From assembly GCF_003325355.1 (NCBI RefSeq), contig NZ_CP030850.1:3534001-3598000 (forward strand): DNA of 64,000 nt. The letters are read 5' to 3'. The notes under the pieces were generated by a model that saw nothing but the letters and a program-made list of their open reading frames with translations, made no database searches and had not been told where the DNA came from. Of the stretch, positions 53,197-63,343 are shown one piece after another (position 1 is the first letter of the stretch; each line of letters opens with the position of its first letter). The position numbers were made by a program, and so were the translations under genes. This DNA comes from Runella rosea (GTDB lineage: Bacteria; Bacteroidota; Bacteroidia; Cytophagales; Spirosomataceae).

Positions 53197-53370
53197 AACT
53201 TTGAGTTTAGGAGAATAAAACGTACTGTAATCTACGAAGTACTAAGGAATTACGCAAAAATAGTTAGTTTACACTTATTTTAATAGCATAATCCCCTAGT
53301 TTTCAGTTGATTTTAACAAAATTACTACCAACTACCTAGTTTAATCACAATTTCGGTAGCATTAAACCGT

Positions 53371-55821
53371 TCATTTACCCAATTTAAGTGTCGAAATAAT
53401 CTTAGGATGATTCTCTTCTTTTGATTTCAAAAACACCAGTTCGTTCAATTCTCCCTTGGCCCAGCGGTCAATCATGTTATCATACAAACGACTCCCCGGA
53501 TTTCCAGACTGACCTCCTGGATACAGTCCAAAGGCTTTGGGCCACGTTTTGTCCAATTGCACCACCATCCGCCACGAGGGGCCGTGACCGCCCTCAGTCG
53601 TAGCATTGACGATGTTTGCACCGCCACCGTTGATGACATCCATTCGTGAAAATGACTTAAAAAGTGGCACAAGGTGTTTAATATCAGTGCTTTTTGCTTT
53701 TCCCCACGCCCAGGATTCGTCATTGATACGTCCGTGTTTGTCAATGAGTGAATCTATCGCAGCGGCAAAGGTAGAGCGAACAATATCGGCGGCCGTTTCC
53801 GTCTTTTTAGGGGTTCTTTTATCATCAAACCATTTCGAATCTGGTTGCTTTTGAAGCAACGCCCACGTGCGGTCACGGGTGGGAAGCATCATGGGAGCTT
53901 TTTTATCAGTTGATGGAAAATCATCATCCCATATTGCCAACCGCAATTCTTTTACCCAACGCTCAAAAATCGTCGGCCCTAGCTCTTCGGGGTCATTTCT
54001 AAGGTTCCAGTTCGCCAAAATCTGATAAGCCGGATTGACTTTTGAACTGGAATCCTTTTCCAATATTTTGAGTAAATCGGGCAAAACTCGGCGGGCTTCC
54101 ACGTTAAAATTATCGTTTTGGAGTAGGCGCAGACTGTCGATGGTGGCTTGGGTCATTTTTTCCAAACGCTCATTTATCCGAATTCCTCGCTCGCCGGGTG
54201 CAAATTTCCACCCCAAATAATAGGGATAAGAAGGGTCAGCAGGGAATTGGTTGGCCGAACTTACGTACCCACGCGCTGGATTTTTGACGTACGGATTTTG
54301 CTCAACGGGAATCCAATCACGCCAGTCGTGCGCGGGATTAGCCCCATCCAACACAAACTTGCCCTGCTCTTTCCACTTAAGCGGCAACTGCCCCGCCGAT
54401 GTGATGGCCACGTCATTTTGATTGCTTGCAAACACCACGTTGAACGCTGGTGAAGCCAAATAAGGCATGATAGCGCGGTAGTCATCGTAGTTTTTGGCAC
54501 GATTAATCATGTACAAGGCTTTCAACGAATTGCCCACCGCCACAGGCCCAATCCACGTGAGCGCATGACCCACGGGTAAATCTCCCATAAACGGCGTTTG
54601 GCCGTCACTGTAAAGAACAGGCCCGTGATGGGTATATCGAACCGTATCCAGCACGGTTTTTGCTTCCCCTTTCACCCTGAATTCATTGATTTTCATTGTC
54701 ACTGGACGCCATTGTCCGTCATGTTGGTATTCTTTCTGCGTTTTATCTTTGAACTTAATTTGGTAAAAATCAAATACATCGGAGCCTACGTTGGTCATTC
54801 CCCAGGCAATGTCTTTATTAAAACCAATCCCTATACCCGGCCAGCCAGGCACACACACACCATAGACATTGACGGTGGGCGACACGAGCTGCATTTGGTA
54901 CCAAATGGAAGGAAGGGATAAACCCAAATGTGGATCATTGGAAAGCAGTGGCAATCCCGTTGACGTACGCGAACCATGCACAGCCCAGTTATTGGAGCCA
55001 ATGCCTGGGTTCTCTGATTCAATATCTAACCGTGCGGCCACGCTTGCTTTCAGCATCTCGGGCACTTTTGGCACGGCCACCGGCGTAAAAGTCCACTTGG
55101 TCCCTTTGGGAATGATGGGAGATTCTTCAATAGGATAATCGGGGAATAAATCTTTGACGACCTCTTCTCCGTGCACCGCCAATGTATTTGACATGCGATA
55201 ATCATCGGAGCGGGCGTTCATGTCTTTGCGCATGAGCATCTCCACCAAAGCCGTTTTTAACGGTGACCATGCTTCGGGGCGATAGCCCAAAATCTTGAAT
55301 TCGATCGCTAAATCTTTGTATTCAACTTGCTCAATGTACGCATTTATACCAGCAGAGTACGACTCCGCAACCAGTTTTGAATCAGGGTCTTTCATGAATG
55401 CTTCGGCGAGCTTTGCGGCACCTTCTGGCAATTGGAGACGGCGATTATAACGGTCAAAGTCAAGCGCTAACGGCCCCATCACTTCACTCAAACGACCAGA
55501 AGTAACGCGGGTATAAAAATCCATTTGCCACAGGCGATCACGCGCGATGATGTACCCTTGCGCAAAAAATAAATCCGCGTCGTTTTCGGCAAAAATATGA
55601 GGTACGCCGTTGTCGTCGTATTTTACAATCACCTCGCCCTTTAGGCCTTGTAGTTTTAATTCAGAAGAAGATGCTTTTTGGGGAGCTTCGTCATTTTGCC
55701 AAAACCCAGTAAAAGGACTAAAAAAAGGCCCTAAAGCGGGAGCAGGACCTAATGGTTGATTGAGCAGGTACGTCAGTCCACCAGCTACCAGCAGACTCAA
55801 CAACGCACGGATGTACTTCAT
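53371..55821 (-). CDS. Penicillin acylase family protein
   Basis: An 816-residue N-terminal nucleophile amidohydrolase precursor. The signal/anchor (IRALLSLLVAGGLTYLL) precedes the alpha-chain; the autoprocessing site G-S-N-N-W is at about residue 275-279, so S276 becomes the N-terminal nucleophile of the beta-chain, followed by LLSNDPHLGLSLPSIWYQMQL. Family members hydrolyse beta-lactam side chains, acyl-homoserine lactones or related amides in the periplasm; the substrate is not clear from sequence. It is unlinked to other genes of a pathway. Confidence 0.9.
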   Translation of the reverse strand: MKYIRALLSLLVAGGLTYLLNQPLGPAPALGPFFSPFTGFWQNDEAPQKASSSELKLQGLKGEVIVKYDDNGVPHIFAENDADLFFAQGYIIARDRLWQMDFYTRVTSGRLSEVMGPLALDFDRYNRRLQLPEGAAKLAEAFMKDPDSKLVAESYSAGINAYIEQVEYKDLAIEFKILGYRPEAWSPLKTALVEMLMRKDMNARSDDYRMSNTLAVHGEEVVKDLFPDYPIEESPIIPKGTKWTFTPVAVPKVPEMLKASVAARLDIESENPGIGSNNWAVHGSRTSTGLPLLSNDPHLGLSLPSIWYQMQLVSPTVNVYGVCVPGWPGIGIGFNKDIAWGMTNVGSDVFDFYQIKFKDKTQKEYQHDGQWRPVTMKINEFRVKGEAKTVLDTVRYTHHGPVLYSDGQTPFMGDLPVGHALTWIGPVAVGNSLKALYMINRAKNYDDYRAIMPYLASPAFNVVFASNQNDVAITSAGQLPLKWKEQGKFVLDGANPAHDWRDWIPVEQNPYVKNPARGYVSSANQFPADPSYPYYLGWKFAPGERGIRINERLEKMTQATIDSLRLLQNDNFNVEARRVLPDLLKILEKDSSSKVNPAYQILANWNLRNDPEELGPTIFERWVKELRLAIWDDDFPSTDKKAPMMLPTRDRTWALLQKQPDSKWFDDKRTPKKTETAADIVRSTFAAAIDSLIDKHGRINDESWAWGKAKSTDIKHLVPLFKSFSRMDVINGGGANIVNATTEGGHGPSWRMVVQLDKTWPKAFGLYPGGQSGNPGSRLYDNMIDRWAKGELNELVFLKSKEENHPKIISTLKLGK

Positions 55822-55953
55822 TGATGAATAGAGAAAATAATTAATATGGATTTTTTAATAAAAAATTGACTTTTGCGGTTGCAATTTAGAAGAAAACTCA
55901 ACGAAGAACCCATACAGAATAAAAAAAATCTAAACTAATTTCCTAAAACGCGA

Positions 55954-56001
55954 TAAAAAACGAAAAGCCTCAGAGAATGTCAAAACAATTCCCTCTGAGG
56001 C
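55954..56001 (-). terminator. Terminator of the DEAD-box helicase
   Basis: GCCTCAGAG (55967-55975) and CTCTGAGGC (55993-56001) form a 9-base stem; on the minus strand a T-rich tail follows. It is 43 bases past the helicase stop. Confidence 0.82.
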
Positions 56002-56043
56002 CCTTAATTCTATACTTATTAAAAAAAAGTCTTTGCGTAGCTT

Positions 56044-57291
56044 CTATTTCTTTTTGCGTTTTTTCTTTTTTCGCCCTTCTTCCAACTCCTCTATCTCGCG
56101 CAAAAGTACCTGCAAATTTCCTGAATTATCATTCGTAAAATCAATCATGCTGTCGTATTCAGCTTTGCTAATTTGGAGCACGTCGATGGGCTTATCGAGA
56201 TAAGTCTCGATTTCATCCAAAATGGGTTTTTCTTCTGGGCTACAAAATGAAACGGCATTGCCCTTGAGTGTACCACGCCCTGTACGTCCAACCCGGTGGA
56301 CGTAGTTTTCGGCCTGTTCGGGCAAGTCATAGTTAATGACATAATCCACTCCTGTAATATCAATGCCACGGGCGCTGATGTCGGTTGCTATCAGCACTTT
56401 GGTTTTTCCGCTTTTAAAATCATTCAGGGCCGTCAAGCGGTCTTTTTGGTCTTTATCTCCGTGCAGCGTTAGGCTCCTGATTTCCATGCGTTCCAACGCC
56501 TTAAATACCCGCTCGGCTCGCACTTTGGTCCGGACAAAAACCATGATTTTACTTTCGGGATGCTCATTGATGATGCGCTCAAGAAAGAAACGTTTATCGT
56601 CCATTTCCACATAAGCCACAAAATGTTCAATATTTTTGGCCACGGGGTCTTTGGGCGAAATCTGAATGCGAATGGCCCCGCTGTTGATGAGCGAATAGGC
56701 TAATTTCTTGATTTTATCGTCAATGGTAGCAGAAAAAAACAATGTTTGCCGCCGACGCGGTAGGTGACGAAGCAAATCACGAATGTCTTTGATAAAACCC
56801 AAATCCAGCATGTGGTCGGCTTCGTCGAGAATCAGCACCTCAACCCGGTCGAGCTTGAGGTGGCCCTGACTGACCAAGTCAAACAAGCGCCCAGGGGTTG
56901 CCACCACCACATCTACCCCCTTGTTCAATTTGGCTATCTGTGGATCCTGCGCCACGCCTCCAAATAAACCCAAGGTTTCTACTAACGTAAAATGGCCAAG
57001 GCGATTAAACACTTCGGTGATTTGCAAAGCCAACTCATGCGTAGGCACCATCACGACGCATTTAACGCCATCAGGGCGGCGGTTGTTGCGTTTGCGCTCG
57101 TTGAGCAAATGGATAATGGGTATGGCAAACGCGGCCGTTTTTCCCGTACCCGTTTGGGCAATGGCCAACACATCTTCCCCTTTCAGAATGGAAGGAATCG
57201 CTTTAAACTGAATATCGGTGGGGCGTTTGAACCCCAGATTCACTAAACTTTTCTTGATTTCGGGGGCAATGTGATACTCTTCAAACTTCAT
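56044..57291 (-). CDS. DEAD-box ATP-dependent RNA helicase (RhlE-like)
   Basis: A 415-residue helicase with Q motif RPTDIQ, motif I AQTGTGKT (45-52), Ia PTHELALQ, Ib TPGRL, II DEAD (about 156-159), III SAT, V ARGIDI and VI HRVGRTGRG. The tail is very basic (EEGRKKKKRKKK), which helps RNA binding. It unwinds structured RNA in ribosome assembly or mRNA decay, often induced by cold. Length and tail match the RhlE branch. Its start region faces the start of no other gene; its terminator follows. Confidence 0.93.
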   Translation of the reverse strand: MKFEEYHIAPEIKKSLVNLGFKRPTDIQFKAIPSILKGEDVLAIAQTGTGKTAAFAIPIIHLLNERKRNNRRPDGVKCVVMVPTHELALQITEVFNRLGHFTLVETLGLFGGVAQDPQIAKLNKGVDVVVATPGRLFDLVSQGHLKLDRVEVLILDEADHMLDLGFIKDIRDLLRHLPRRRQTLFFSATIDDKIKKLAYSLINSGAIRIQISPKDPVAKNIEHFVAYVEMDDKRFFLERIINEHPESKIMVFVRTKVRAERVFKALERMEIRSLTLHGDKDQKDRLTALNDFKSGKTKVLIATDISARGIDITGVDYVINYDLPEQAENYVHRVGRTGRGTLKGNAVSFCSPEEKPILDEIETYLDKPIDVLQISKAEYDSMIDFTNDNSGNLQVLLREIEELEEGRKKKKRKKK

Positions 57292-57370
57292 GCGCTTTGC
57301 TATTTATAAAACACAAAGGTACGAAGGAGATTGGTCTTTTTCTGCCCAGGGAGTTTTTGGTACGTTTTGT

Positions 57371-60300
57371 TTATTTCTGTGCCTGTTTGTTACCGCTCAT
57401 GGTTCGCATGTATTTTACCAAATCCAGTACTTCCTGTTCGGCCAATGCATCAAACAATCCCACGGGCATCAGCGACGTGGGCATCACTTCGCGCGACTGA
57501 ATCGACGATTTGTTGACTACCACCGCATCTTGGCCTACCACACGCATCGTCAACTGTCGTTCATTTTCTGAGATAACATTGCCAGAGTACGTGCGCCCAT
57601 CGCGGGTGGTGACCACCACCAACTTATAATCTTCTTGAATTTCGCCACTGGGATTCAGAACGTTGAACAACAGATAATCTAGATTGGCGCGGTTGGAACC
57701 CGTCAAATCGGGGCCAATGTTGCCACCTTTGCCGTACATCTTATGACAACTTCCGCAGGTGCGTTGAAAAACTACCTCGCCCTTAACCGCGTTGGCCGTG
57801 GCAACGGCTTTATCAGTAATCATCCGCTGGTATTTTGAATACGATTTTTCTAACGACGGCTCCTGTTCAATGGGGCCCCACACTTCAATGAATCCGCTTC
57901 CCACTACCCGCAGCAATTGTCGAGCGGCATAAGGCGGCACATCACGTTTAGGAATCGTCTGACTTTTTAGGGCCTGCGTTAATTGCCAACCGTATTTGGG
58001 GCGCGAAGAAAGTGTCTGAATAGCCTGTTGTTTTTCGGCAGCACTAAGGTCTTTATATTTAGAAATCAACAATTTAGCCAACGGCTCCTTGTCATAATCG
58101 GCAATAGCCCTAATCACATCCATCCGCAATTTAGGCTCGTTCAACAGGTTGGGAATTTCATTAACCAACTCCTCCCGTTTACGAGCCGCAATAGCTTGCA
58201 GTGCCTGTTGGCGTTGGAGTAAAGGCGCATTTTTGTTTTTCAGCGTAATCATAGATTTTTGAGTGGCCTCGGTATCCCCAAAACGTTGCGCTATCTGGGT
58301 GGCAAGATTCGCCACTTCGCCTTTTTCTAGGCGCAGCTTAGCGTATACGGCGGCCCAATTAGCAGGTGCTTTTAAGTCAAATCGCCCTTCCAATCCATCA
58401 CGCATACCTTCCAGAATACTTACCTGATTTTTAGACGATTTGCCCACCATCGCAATGACCGCTTCAGGAGCATTGGCATCTATCAACCGACGCGCCACGT
58501 ACTTGGCAATCAATGGAATCTGCGTTTGTGACGCCAATTCAAGGGCGCGATTGGGATTGGCTTTGACCAATGGCTCCAAGCCAAACCATATCATCTTGGG
58601 CAGGTTATGGTCTTCGTTGTCTTCGCCGTGTTTGGCCAGCTGTTCCACAATTTTCCACCCAGATTCATTGTCAATCCGCTGCATGGCCGACGTCAAATAA
58701 AGCCGCACCACGGGCGACGCGTCTTCTTTAGCCATTTTCACAAACGCTGCCAACGCATCGGTCGATGGCGTTTTGTCTTCGCATAACAGTTGAATTGCCC
58801 AAGCGCGAATGTACTCATCTCTGTCAGTCAATGATTTCTGCAATTCTGCCGCCGTAATACTTGCCGTAGTATGCAACGCCCACAGCGCCCGAAGTCGGTA
58901 ATCTGGATTTGCATTTGTCTGAAAAATGGTTTGTAAATCAGCCAAGGCACTTTTGTCTAAATTTCCTTTGGTGGCCCGAGATTGCAGAATCACTCTTGCT
59001 CTTCTTGAATGCCAGTCGCTGGGGCTTGTTTGCAACTCAACCAATTGTTTATCTGACAGTTTAGTCAAATCATCAAAGCGCCCATCCCAGTTTTTGGCCA
59101 AGGATTCTTTGGGCATAATTCTAAAAATACGGCCCGTTTCACCGTTTATAACTTCTTTGCCGCAAATGTCGGCATCGTGCCAATCGAGTACGTACAGCCC
59201 TCCGTCTGGGCCTACTTCCATGCTGAATCCTACCCATTGGGCGTTGTTGGCCATGAGCAATTCATCGCCGTGTTTGGCCACAAAACCCGAGCCTTTTTTC
59301 TCCAAAACATCCGACAACACAGCGTGCTCGTGGATGTTGGCCATGAAAATTCGGCCTTTATGTTCCTCAGGAAACGCATCCGATTGATACACTCGCGCCC
59401 CGCCATGCGCCGAGCGGTGGCTGTGGTCGGCAATGGTGCGTATATCGCTGTAGATATAGGGATTAAAATGTTGTCCACCCTGCCGGTGATAAATTCCCCC
59501 CAAAATGACGTGCCACATGTGCGGAATCACGCAAGCGCTGATAAACAGTTGTCCCTTAGCATCATAATCAATCCCCCAAGGATTACTGAAACCGTGCGCC
59601 ACCACTTCAAATTTGTCTTTTGTAGGGTGATAACGCCACACGCCACCGTTAATATCTACACCTTCTCCTTGCAAAATATCTTCTGGAAATGGGTCTTTAT
59701 GCCTGTAAATACGGCCTTTCCCTTCGGGTTTGCGCACTTTTGAAGGAGTCGCAAATCCTTGGCAACCGTACAGCCAACCGTCGGGGCCCCAATGTAAACT
59801 GTTGAGCGTTTCGTGGCGGTCGCGGATACCCCATCCCGTAAGCCGCACTTCGATATTATCCATATCAGCCACGTCGTCGTGGTTGCGGTCGGGCACAAAA
59901 AGGAGGTTCGGCGGAGCACCTAGATACAGCCCATCAAAGCCAACCGCCATAGCGGCGGGAAAAGCAATTCCTTCCAAAAACACCTTTTTGGTATCGGCCA
60001 CTCCATCATGATTGGTATCTTCCAAAATGAGAATTCGGCTGTTGCCCGCGTTGGAAAATCCATGCCCGCGCGATTCATAGTCACGGTTTTCGGCCACCCA
60101 CAGGCGACCTCGGTCATCCCAGCAAAAAGCCATCGGTTGGGTCATCATCGGTTCAGAGGCCCAAGTATTTACTTTAAAGCCCTCTTTAAGAGTCATGTTG
60201 GCAATGGCTTCTTCGGGCGACAGGAACTTGGCATCACGGCCTTCCTGCTGCGCCACTCCCCAGAGGGCGTAGGCCATATCTTGCCCGCTAAATTCACTCC

Positions 60301-61201
60301 ACGTACCCGACAATTTTACATCGTTGAACTCGCCCGTATAAATCACCAATTGGTGCTTTATCACCTCCACTTTCCCTTTTTTAATTTGCCAGTCTCCCGT
60401 ACGAGCCCGGGCTGGCCCAGCCCCCAATTGGCCGTCTACCCGCCAATATTGCGGAAAACCTTTATTTTCGGGATGGTCAAAAATGGCAATATGCGCCAAG
60501 TCACTGCGACCTTCTACCTGCATTCCAATATCAACCCACGTGGCGCGTTGCCCTTCGGCTTTCTCATTTTTTTGACGGGCCGCGTTTATCACTTCACCTT
60601 TGATTCCCTGTTTCCACGGCATTCTCACAAACAACCCGCCGTAGTCGTATTTTCCAATCGTTACATCGGTTTGGGCTTCACCCGCCCATTCAAGATTAAG
60701 AATATATTTTCCATCTTTTTCCGCCATGGTCCAAGTTTGGGTTTCGGTCAATACCGCGTTGCCTTTTTCGTCGAGCAAATCGTACACCGTTTCCCACTTT
60801 ACTTCTGGGCCTTTGCTTCTGATTACTTTGGCCGAAACCCGCCGCCAATAATCGCCCTCAGGATGGTGAAAATAATCACGCCCATTCACGCGCGTGTAGC
60901 CCCAATAAATACCCGTTTGGTGTTTGTGATGTCCAGGACTGTACTCGGTCAGAACGCCCTTACCGTCGGGGGCCATGATGGGGTGCAGATAAGGCCGAAA
61001 ATCCGCCTTAGCATTTTGGGTCAAAATGGGCTCTTTTCCGTTGAGTCGAAAAACTGAAATCGTCCCTGCTTTTTCATCCTGCACCACTCGCAGCTCCGTT
61101 TTTTTGGGCGGAGCTTTCACTACGTTGGGGACTTGGGGCTTAAAAGCAACCCATCCAATACTGCACAGGACTACCGAGAGAAGAAAATGCAAAGGTTTCA
61201 T
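57371..61201 (-). CDS. DUF6807-PVC dehydrogenase-HEAT-cytochrome c fusion protein
   Basis: The ATG at 61201 gives 1276 residues with a signal peptide (MKPLHFLLSVVLCSIGWVAF); longer in-frame extension lacks a signal. Residues about 60-330 are DUF6807 (PmoA-like; EYSPGHHKHQTGIYWG). Residues about 350-790 are a PVC-type membrane-bound dehydrogenase propeller (PMAFCWDDRGRLWVAENRDY, DISPNKLHWGPDGWLYG-like loops). HEAT-like repeats follow to about 1120, then a cytochrome c domain with CGSCH near residue 1148 and the tail GRTYSGNVISEN. It probably oxidises a sugar or polymer in the periplasm, with electrons leaving via the heme. Confidence 0.8.
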   Translation of the reverse strand: MKPLHFLLSVVLCSIGWVAFKPQVPNVVKAPPKKTELRVVQDEKAGTISVFRLNGKEPILTQNAKADFRPYLHPIMAPDGKGVLTEYSPGHHKHQTGIYWGYTRVNGRDYFHHPEGDYWRRVSAKVIRSKGPEVKWETVYDLLDEKGNAVLTETQTWTMAEKDGKYILNLEWAGEAQTDVTIGKYDYGGLFVRMPWKQGIKGEVINAARQKNEKAEGQRATWVDIGMQVEGRSDLAHIAIFDHPENKGFPQYWRVDGQLGAGPARARTGDWQIKKGKVEVIKHQLVIYTGEFNDVKLSGTWSEFSGQDMAYALWGVAQQEGRDAKFLSPEEAIANMTLKEGFKVNTWASEPMMTQPMAFCWDDRGRLWVAENRDYESRGHGFSNAGNSRILILEDTNHDGVADTKKVFLEGIAFPAAMAVGFDGLYLGAPPNLLFVPDRNHDDVADMDNIEVRLTGWGIRDRHETLNSLHWGPDGWLYGCQGFATPSKVRKPEGKGRIYRHKDPFPEDILQGEGVDINGGVWRYHPTKDKFEVVAHGFSNPWGIDYDAKGQLFISACVIPHMWHVILGGIYHRQGGQHFNPYIYSDIRTIADHSHRSAHGGARVYQSDAFPEEHKGRIFMANIHEHAVLSDVLEKKGSGFVAKHGDELLMANNAQWVGFSMEVGPDGGLYVLDWHDADICGKEVINGETGRIFRIMPKESLAKNWDGRFDDLTKLSDKQLVELQTSPSDWHSRRARVILQSRATKGNLDKSALADLQTIFQTNANPDYRLRALWALHTTASITAAELQKSLTDRDEYIRAWAIQLLCEDKTPSTDALAAFVKMAKEDASPVVRLYLTSAMQRIDNESGWKIVEQLAKHGEDNEDHNLPKMIWFGLEPLVKANPNRALELASQTQIPLIAKYVARRLIDANAPEAVIAMVGKSSKNQVSILEGMRDGLEGRFDLKAPANWAAVYAKLRLEKGEVANLATQIAQRFGDTEATQKSMITLKNKNAPLLQRQQALQAIAARKREELVNEIPNLLNEPKLRMDVIRAIADYDKEPLAKLLISKYKDLSAAEKQQAIQTLSSRPKYGWQLTQALKSQTIPKRDVPPYAARQLLRVVGSGFIEVWGPIEQEPSLEKSYSKYQRMITDKAVATANAVKGEVVFQRTCGSCHKMYGKGGNIGPDLTGSNRANLDYLLFNVLNPSGEIQEDYKLVVVTTRDGRTYSGNVISENERQLTMRVVGQDAVVVNKSSIQSREVMPTSLMPVGLFDALAEQEVLDLVKYMRTMSGNKQAQK

Positions 61202-61351
61202 TCTGAAAATAAAGTTAGGAACAATGAATGTCATGGCGATTGCCAGAACCAAATCTTCTTGGCAATCAAGTGTAAAAGGCAAAAACGCCTTTTTATTCCT
61301 GCTTTTATTTAAATATTCCTAAAAAAATTTGAAGAAAACCGAGGGAACGTC

Positions 61352-62425
61352 TCAGCAAATTTGCCGCAAAGCCAAGTATTCAGCCACCAGTGTCCAGCAG
61401 TGGGCTTCACATTCCCAGCGCATCTGAAACAACGGAGAAATGGCCATACGATACAACAACGGGTTTTCGTAGGCCGTCAACAAACCCGCAATGAAAAAAT
61501 AAAAACCCTCAAAATCAGCGTTCGAAACGGGAAGTCGGGCTTCTGGCACACCTTTTACGCCCAACCTCATCAATGACGTTTTTAAGCAAATTTCGTCTAG
61601 TATCGGCAGTGGTTTTTGCAGAAGAGACTCAGTATCGGCAATTAGTTTTTCACGAATAGGCTCTAACTCGGAAATCACAAATGCCCCCATCAGGCGCGCA
61701 ACGTGGTAAATAATCGGCACCGTACGCGGATACTGGTGCGCACATCTGAAGGGCTGAGTCAGATAACGATCGGTTTCAATCACCGACCTGATATACCTCA
61801 AACTATCCGTATCATGCTGATTTATAGGCATATTATACTCATAAATACAATACAACACATTGGCCAAAACACAGGCATCAAACTCAATGTACATGTTTTT
61901 ACCAAACCATGTTGAATATCCTTTTAGTTGCCGGTATTCGGGATAAGTATTTTGAATGAATTGCTTCGTTCCGTTGGCGTGCAAACTCAATTTTTCTTTC
62001 AGCCAAAATACCTCCTCCCGCGTGGGCGCGGAAGTGAGATAAATCATGGCCGTGTCGTCGGTATCGTCAGGAATTCGAAAATGCTCAAAATGCCGAAACA
62101 AGTGGCCGTTTGGAAAATGTTTGGAAGGCGTTGTTTTCCAGAAATTATAGGTTTTCAAGCCGTCTTTATTCCGAAATTTTGGGTAATTCTGAACGCCCTT
62201 TTGCGCAATTTCATCCACCAATCGTTGACTCTCAACCGAAAGAAACGGTTTTAGTTTTTGCAGCGTAAACACAATCACCGCCGTAAAAAACACCGTCGTA
62301 TCGGGGCGCTGGTATCCAATCAGGCGATTGGTACGCTGCGCTAGAAATAATCCTTCGTCAAAATACCTCTCCCCTTTCGACTGCAATGCCGCAATCTGCG
62401 CAATGGTTTCATCCAATACATTCAT
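61352..62425 (-). CDS. Alpha/alpha-toroid-like protein with DTDDTA motif
   Basis: A 357-residue cytoplasmic protein without signal peptide. Residues 121-126 read DTDDTA in RIPDDTDDTAMIYL, matching the D-x-D-D-T-A acid motif of class II terpene cyclases, and YIEFDACVLANVLYCIYEYN resembles the NANVL helix of alpha/alpha-barrel enzymes of the squalene cyclase/prenyltransferase fold. No other family is recognised. It is much shorter than hopene cyclases (about 630), so it might be a single-domain cyclase or only share the fold. It stands alone between the DUF6807 fusion gene and the barrel gene. Confidence 0.5.
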   Translation of the reverse strand: MNVLDETIAQIAALQSKGERYFDEGLFLAQRTNRLIGYQRPDTTVFFTAVIVFTLQKLKPFLSVESQRLVDEIAQKGVQNYPKFRNKDGLKTYNFWKTTPSKHFPNGHLFRHFEHFRIPDDTDDTAMIYLTSAPTREEVFWLKEKLSLHANGTKQFIQNTYPEYRQLKGYSTWFGKNMYIEFDACVLANVLYCIYEYNMPINQHDTDSLRYIRSVIETDRYLTQPFRCAHQYPRTVPIIYHVARLMGAFVISELEPIREKLIADTESLLQKPLPILDEICLKTSLMRLGVKGVPEARLPVSNADFEGFYFFIAGLLTAYENPLLYRMAISPLFQMRWECEAHCWTLVAEYLALRQIC

Positions 62426-62516
62426 GCTGAAAATTTCAAGCTGCGAATATCGTAAAACATTTTCTGTTCAAAGAAATCTGCCGACAGTTATCCTGTAAAT
62501 CAAGCCATTAAAAGTT

Positions 62517-62532
62517 TGGCACGAATGTTGTA
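62517..62532 (+). promoter_or_regulatory. Sigma-54 (-24/-12) promoter upstream of the barrel gene at 62571
   Basis: TTGGCACGAATGTTGTA matches the consensus YTGGCACG-N4-TTGCW at all positions but one (T for C at -12). It is 38 bases before the ATG at 62571, a fitting distance. Confidence 0.65.
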
Positions 62533-62570
62533 ATTAGCCTTTTATATCAACCTTAATCCCATAAGTTGTT

Positions 62571-63302
62571 ATGAAGAAAATATACACTCTTGTCATCGGG
62601 TTACTTGTAACGGGCATGAGTTTTGCCCAGCAAAGTTTTATTTTATCACACATTGACCACCGAGGTTTTGTGAATTTTTCGGGCGGCACTAGCATTCCCG
62701 TCAAATCTTTGATGAAAGCAGACCCCAGCGCATCTTCTGAAATCAGTGCTTTGCGCGGCTCTTCCATGCAGGTATCGGCGGGGTACCGTCTTACGCGGCG
62801 TATAGGAATTATGGGATCTTTTACCAACTGCCTTAACCAAACAAGCACACTCAAGCTTGTTGAAAGTATACAAAAAAGCCATCCAGGCGGCACATGGGCG
62901 TCTTCGGGCGGCACGTGGAACTGTTCGCATTTTTTGGCAGGGCCTTACATGACCTTCAAAGCAGGAATTTGGATGTTTGACGCCCGCGTTACGGGAGGTT
63001 ATTCATGGATTCAGCGTCCTTACACCGAGCTGAAAGGAACCTTTTTTGACGTTCCGCTGACCATCAAAACCGCCCAAAGCCGCAACGGCTCGTTTTCGGT
63101 GGGAAGTGGCGCAAGCGTTCGTTGCAAAATCACGCGTAATTTTGCCCTTGCGGTTCATGCCGATTACGTGAGCACCAAAGCGTCTTTCAACGACATTACC
63201 AGTACTTTAACCATTGGAAAAGACAAAGGCGACGAAAAAATCAGCGAAGTGCACCCTATCGGCTTACTGAGTATTGGCGGTGGACTGAGCTTATTATTCT
63301 AA
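62571..63302 (+). CDS. Outer-membrane beta-barrel protein, unassigned
   Basis: A 243-residue protein with a signal peptide (MKKIYTLVIGLLVTGMSFAQ). The mature sequence shows barrel strands with alternating polarity (FVNFSGGTSIPVKSLM, MQVSAGYRLTRRIGIMGSF, FDARVTGGYSWIQRPYTEL) and an end LLSIGGGLSLLF with a terminal aromatic residue. It resembles OmpW/outer-membrane barrel proteins of Bacteroidota without an exact family. It has the best sigma-54-type promoter in the window and a strong terminator, so it is a single-gene transcription unit. Confidence 0.75.
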   Translation: MKKIYTLVIGLLVTGMSFAQQSFILSHIDHRGFVNFSGGTSIPVKSLMKADPSASSEISALRGSSMQVSAGYRLTRRIGIMGSFTNCLNQTSTLKLVESIQKSHPGGTWASSGGTWNCSHFLAGPYMTFKAGIWMFDARVTGGYSWIQRPYTELKGTFFDVPLTIKTAQSRNGSFSVGSGASVRCKITRNFALAVHADYVSTKASFNDITSTLTIGKDKGDEKISEVHPIGLLSIGGGLSLLF

Positions 63303-63343
63303 GTGAAGAATTCTTAAAAATGTAACGATACATACCCAAACTG

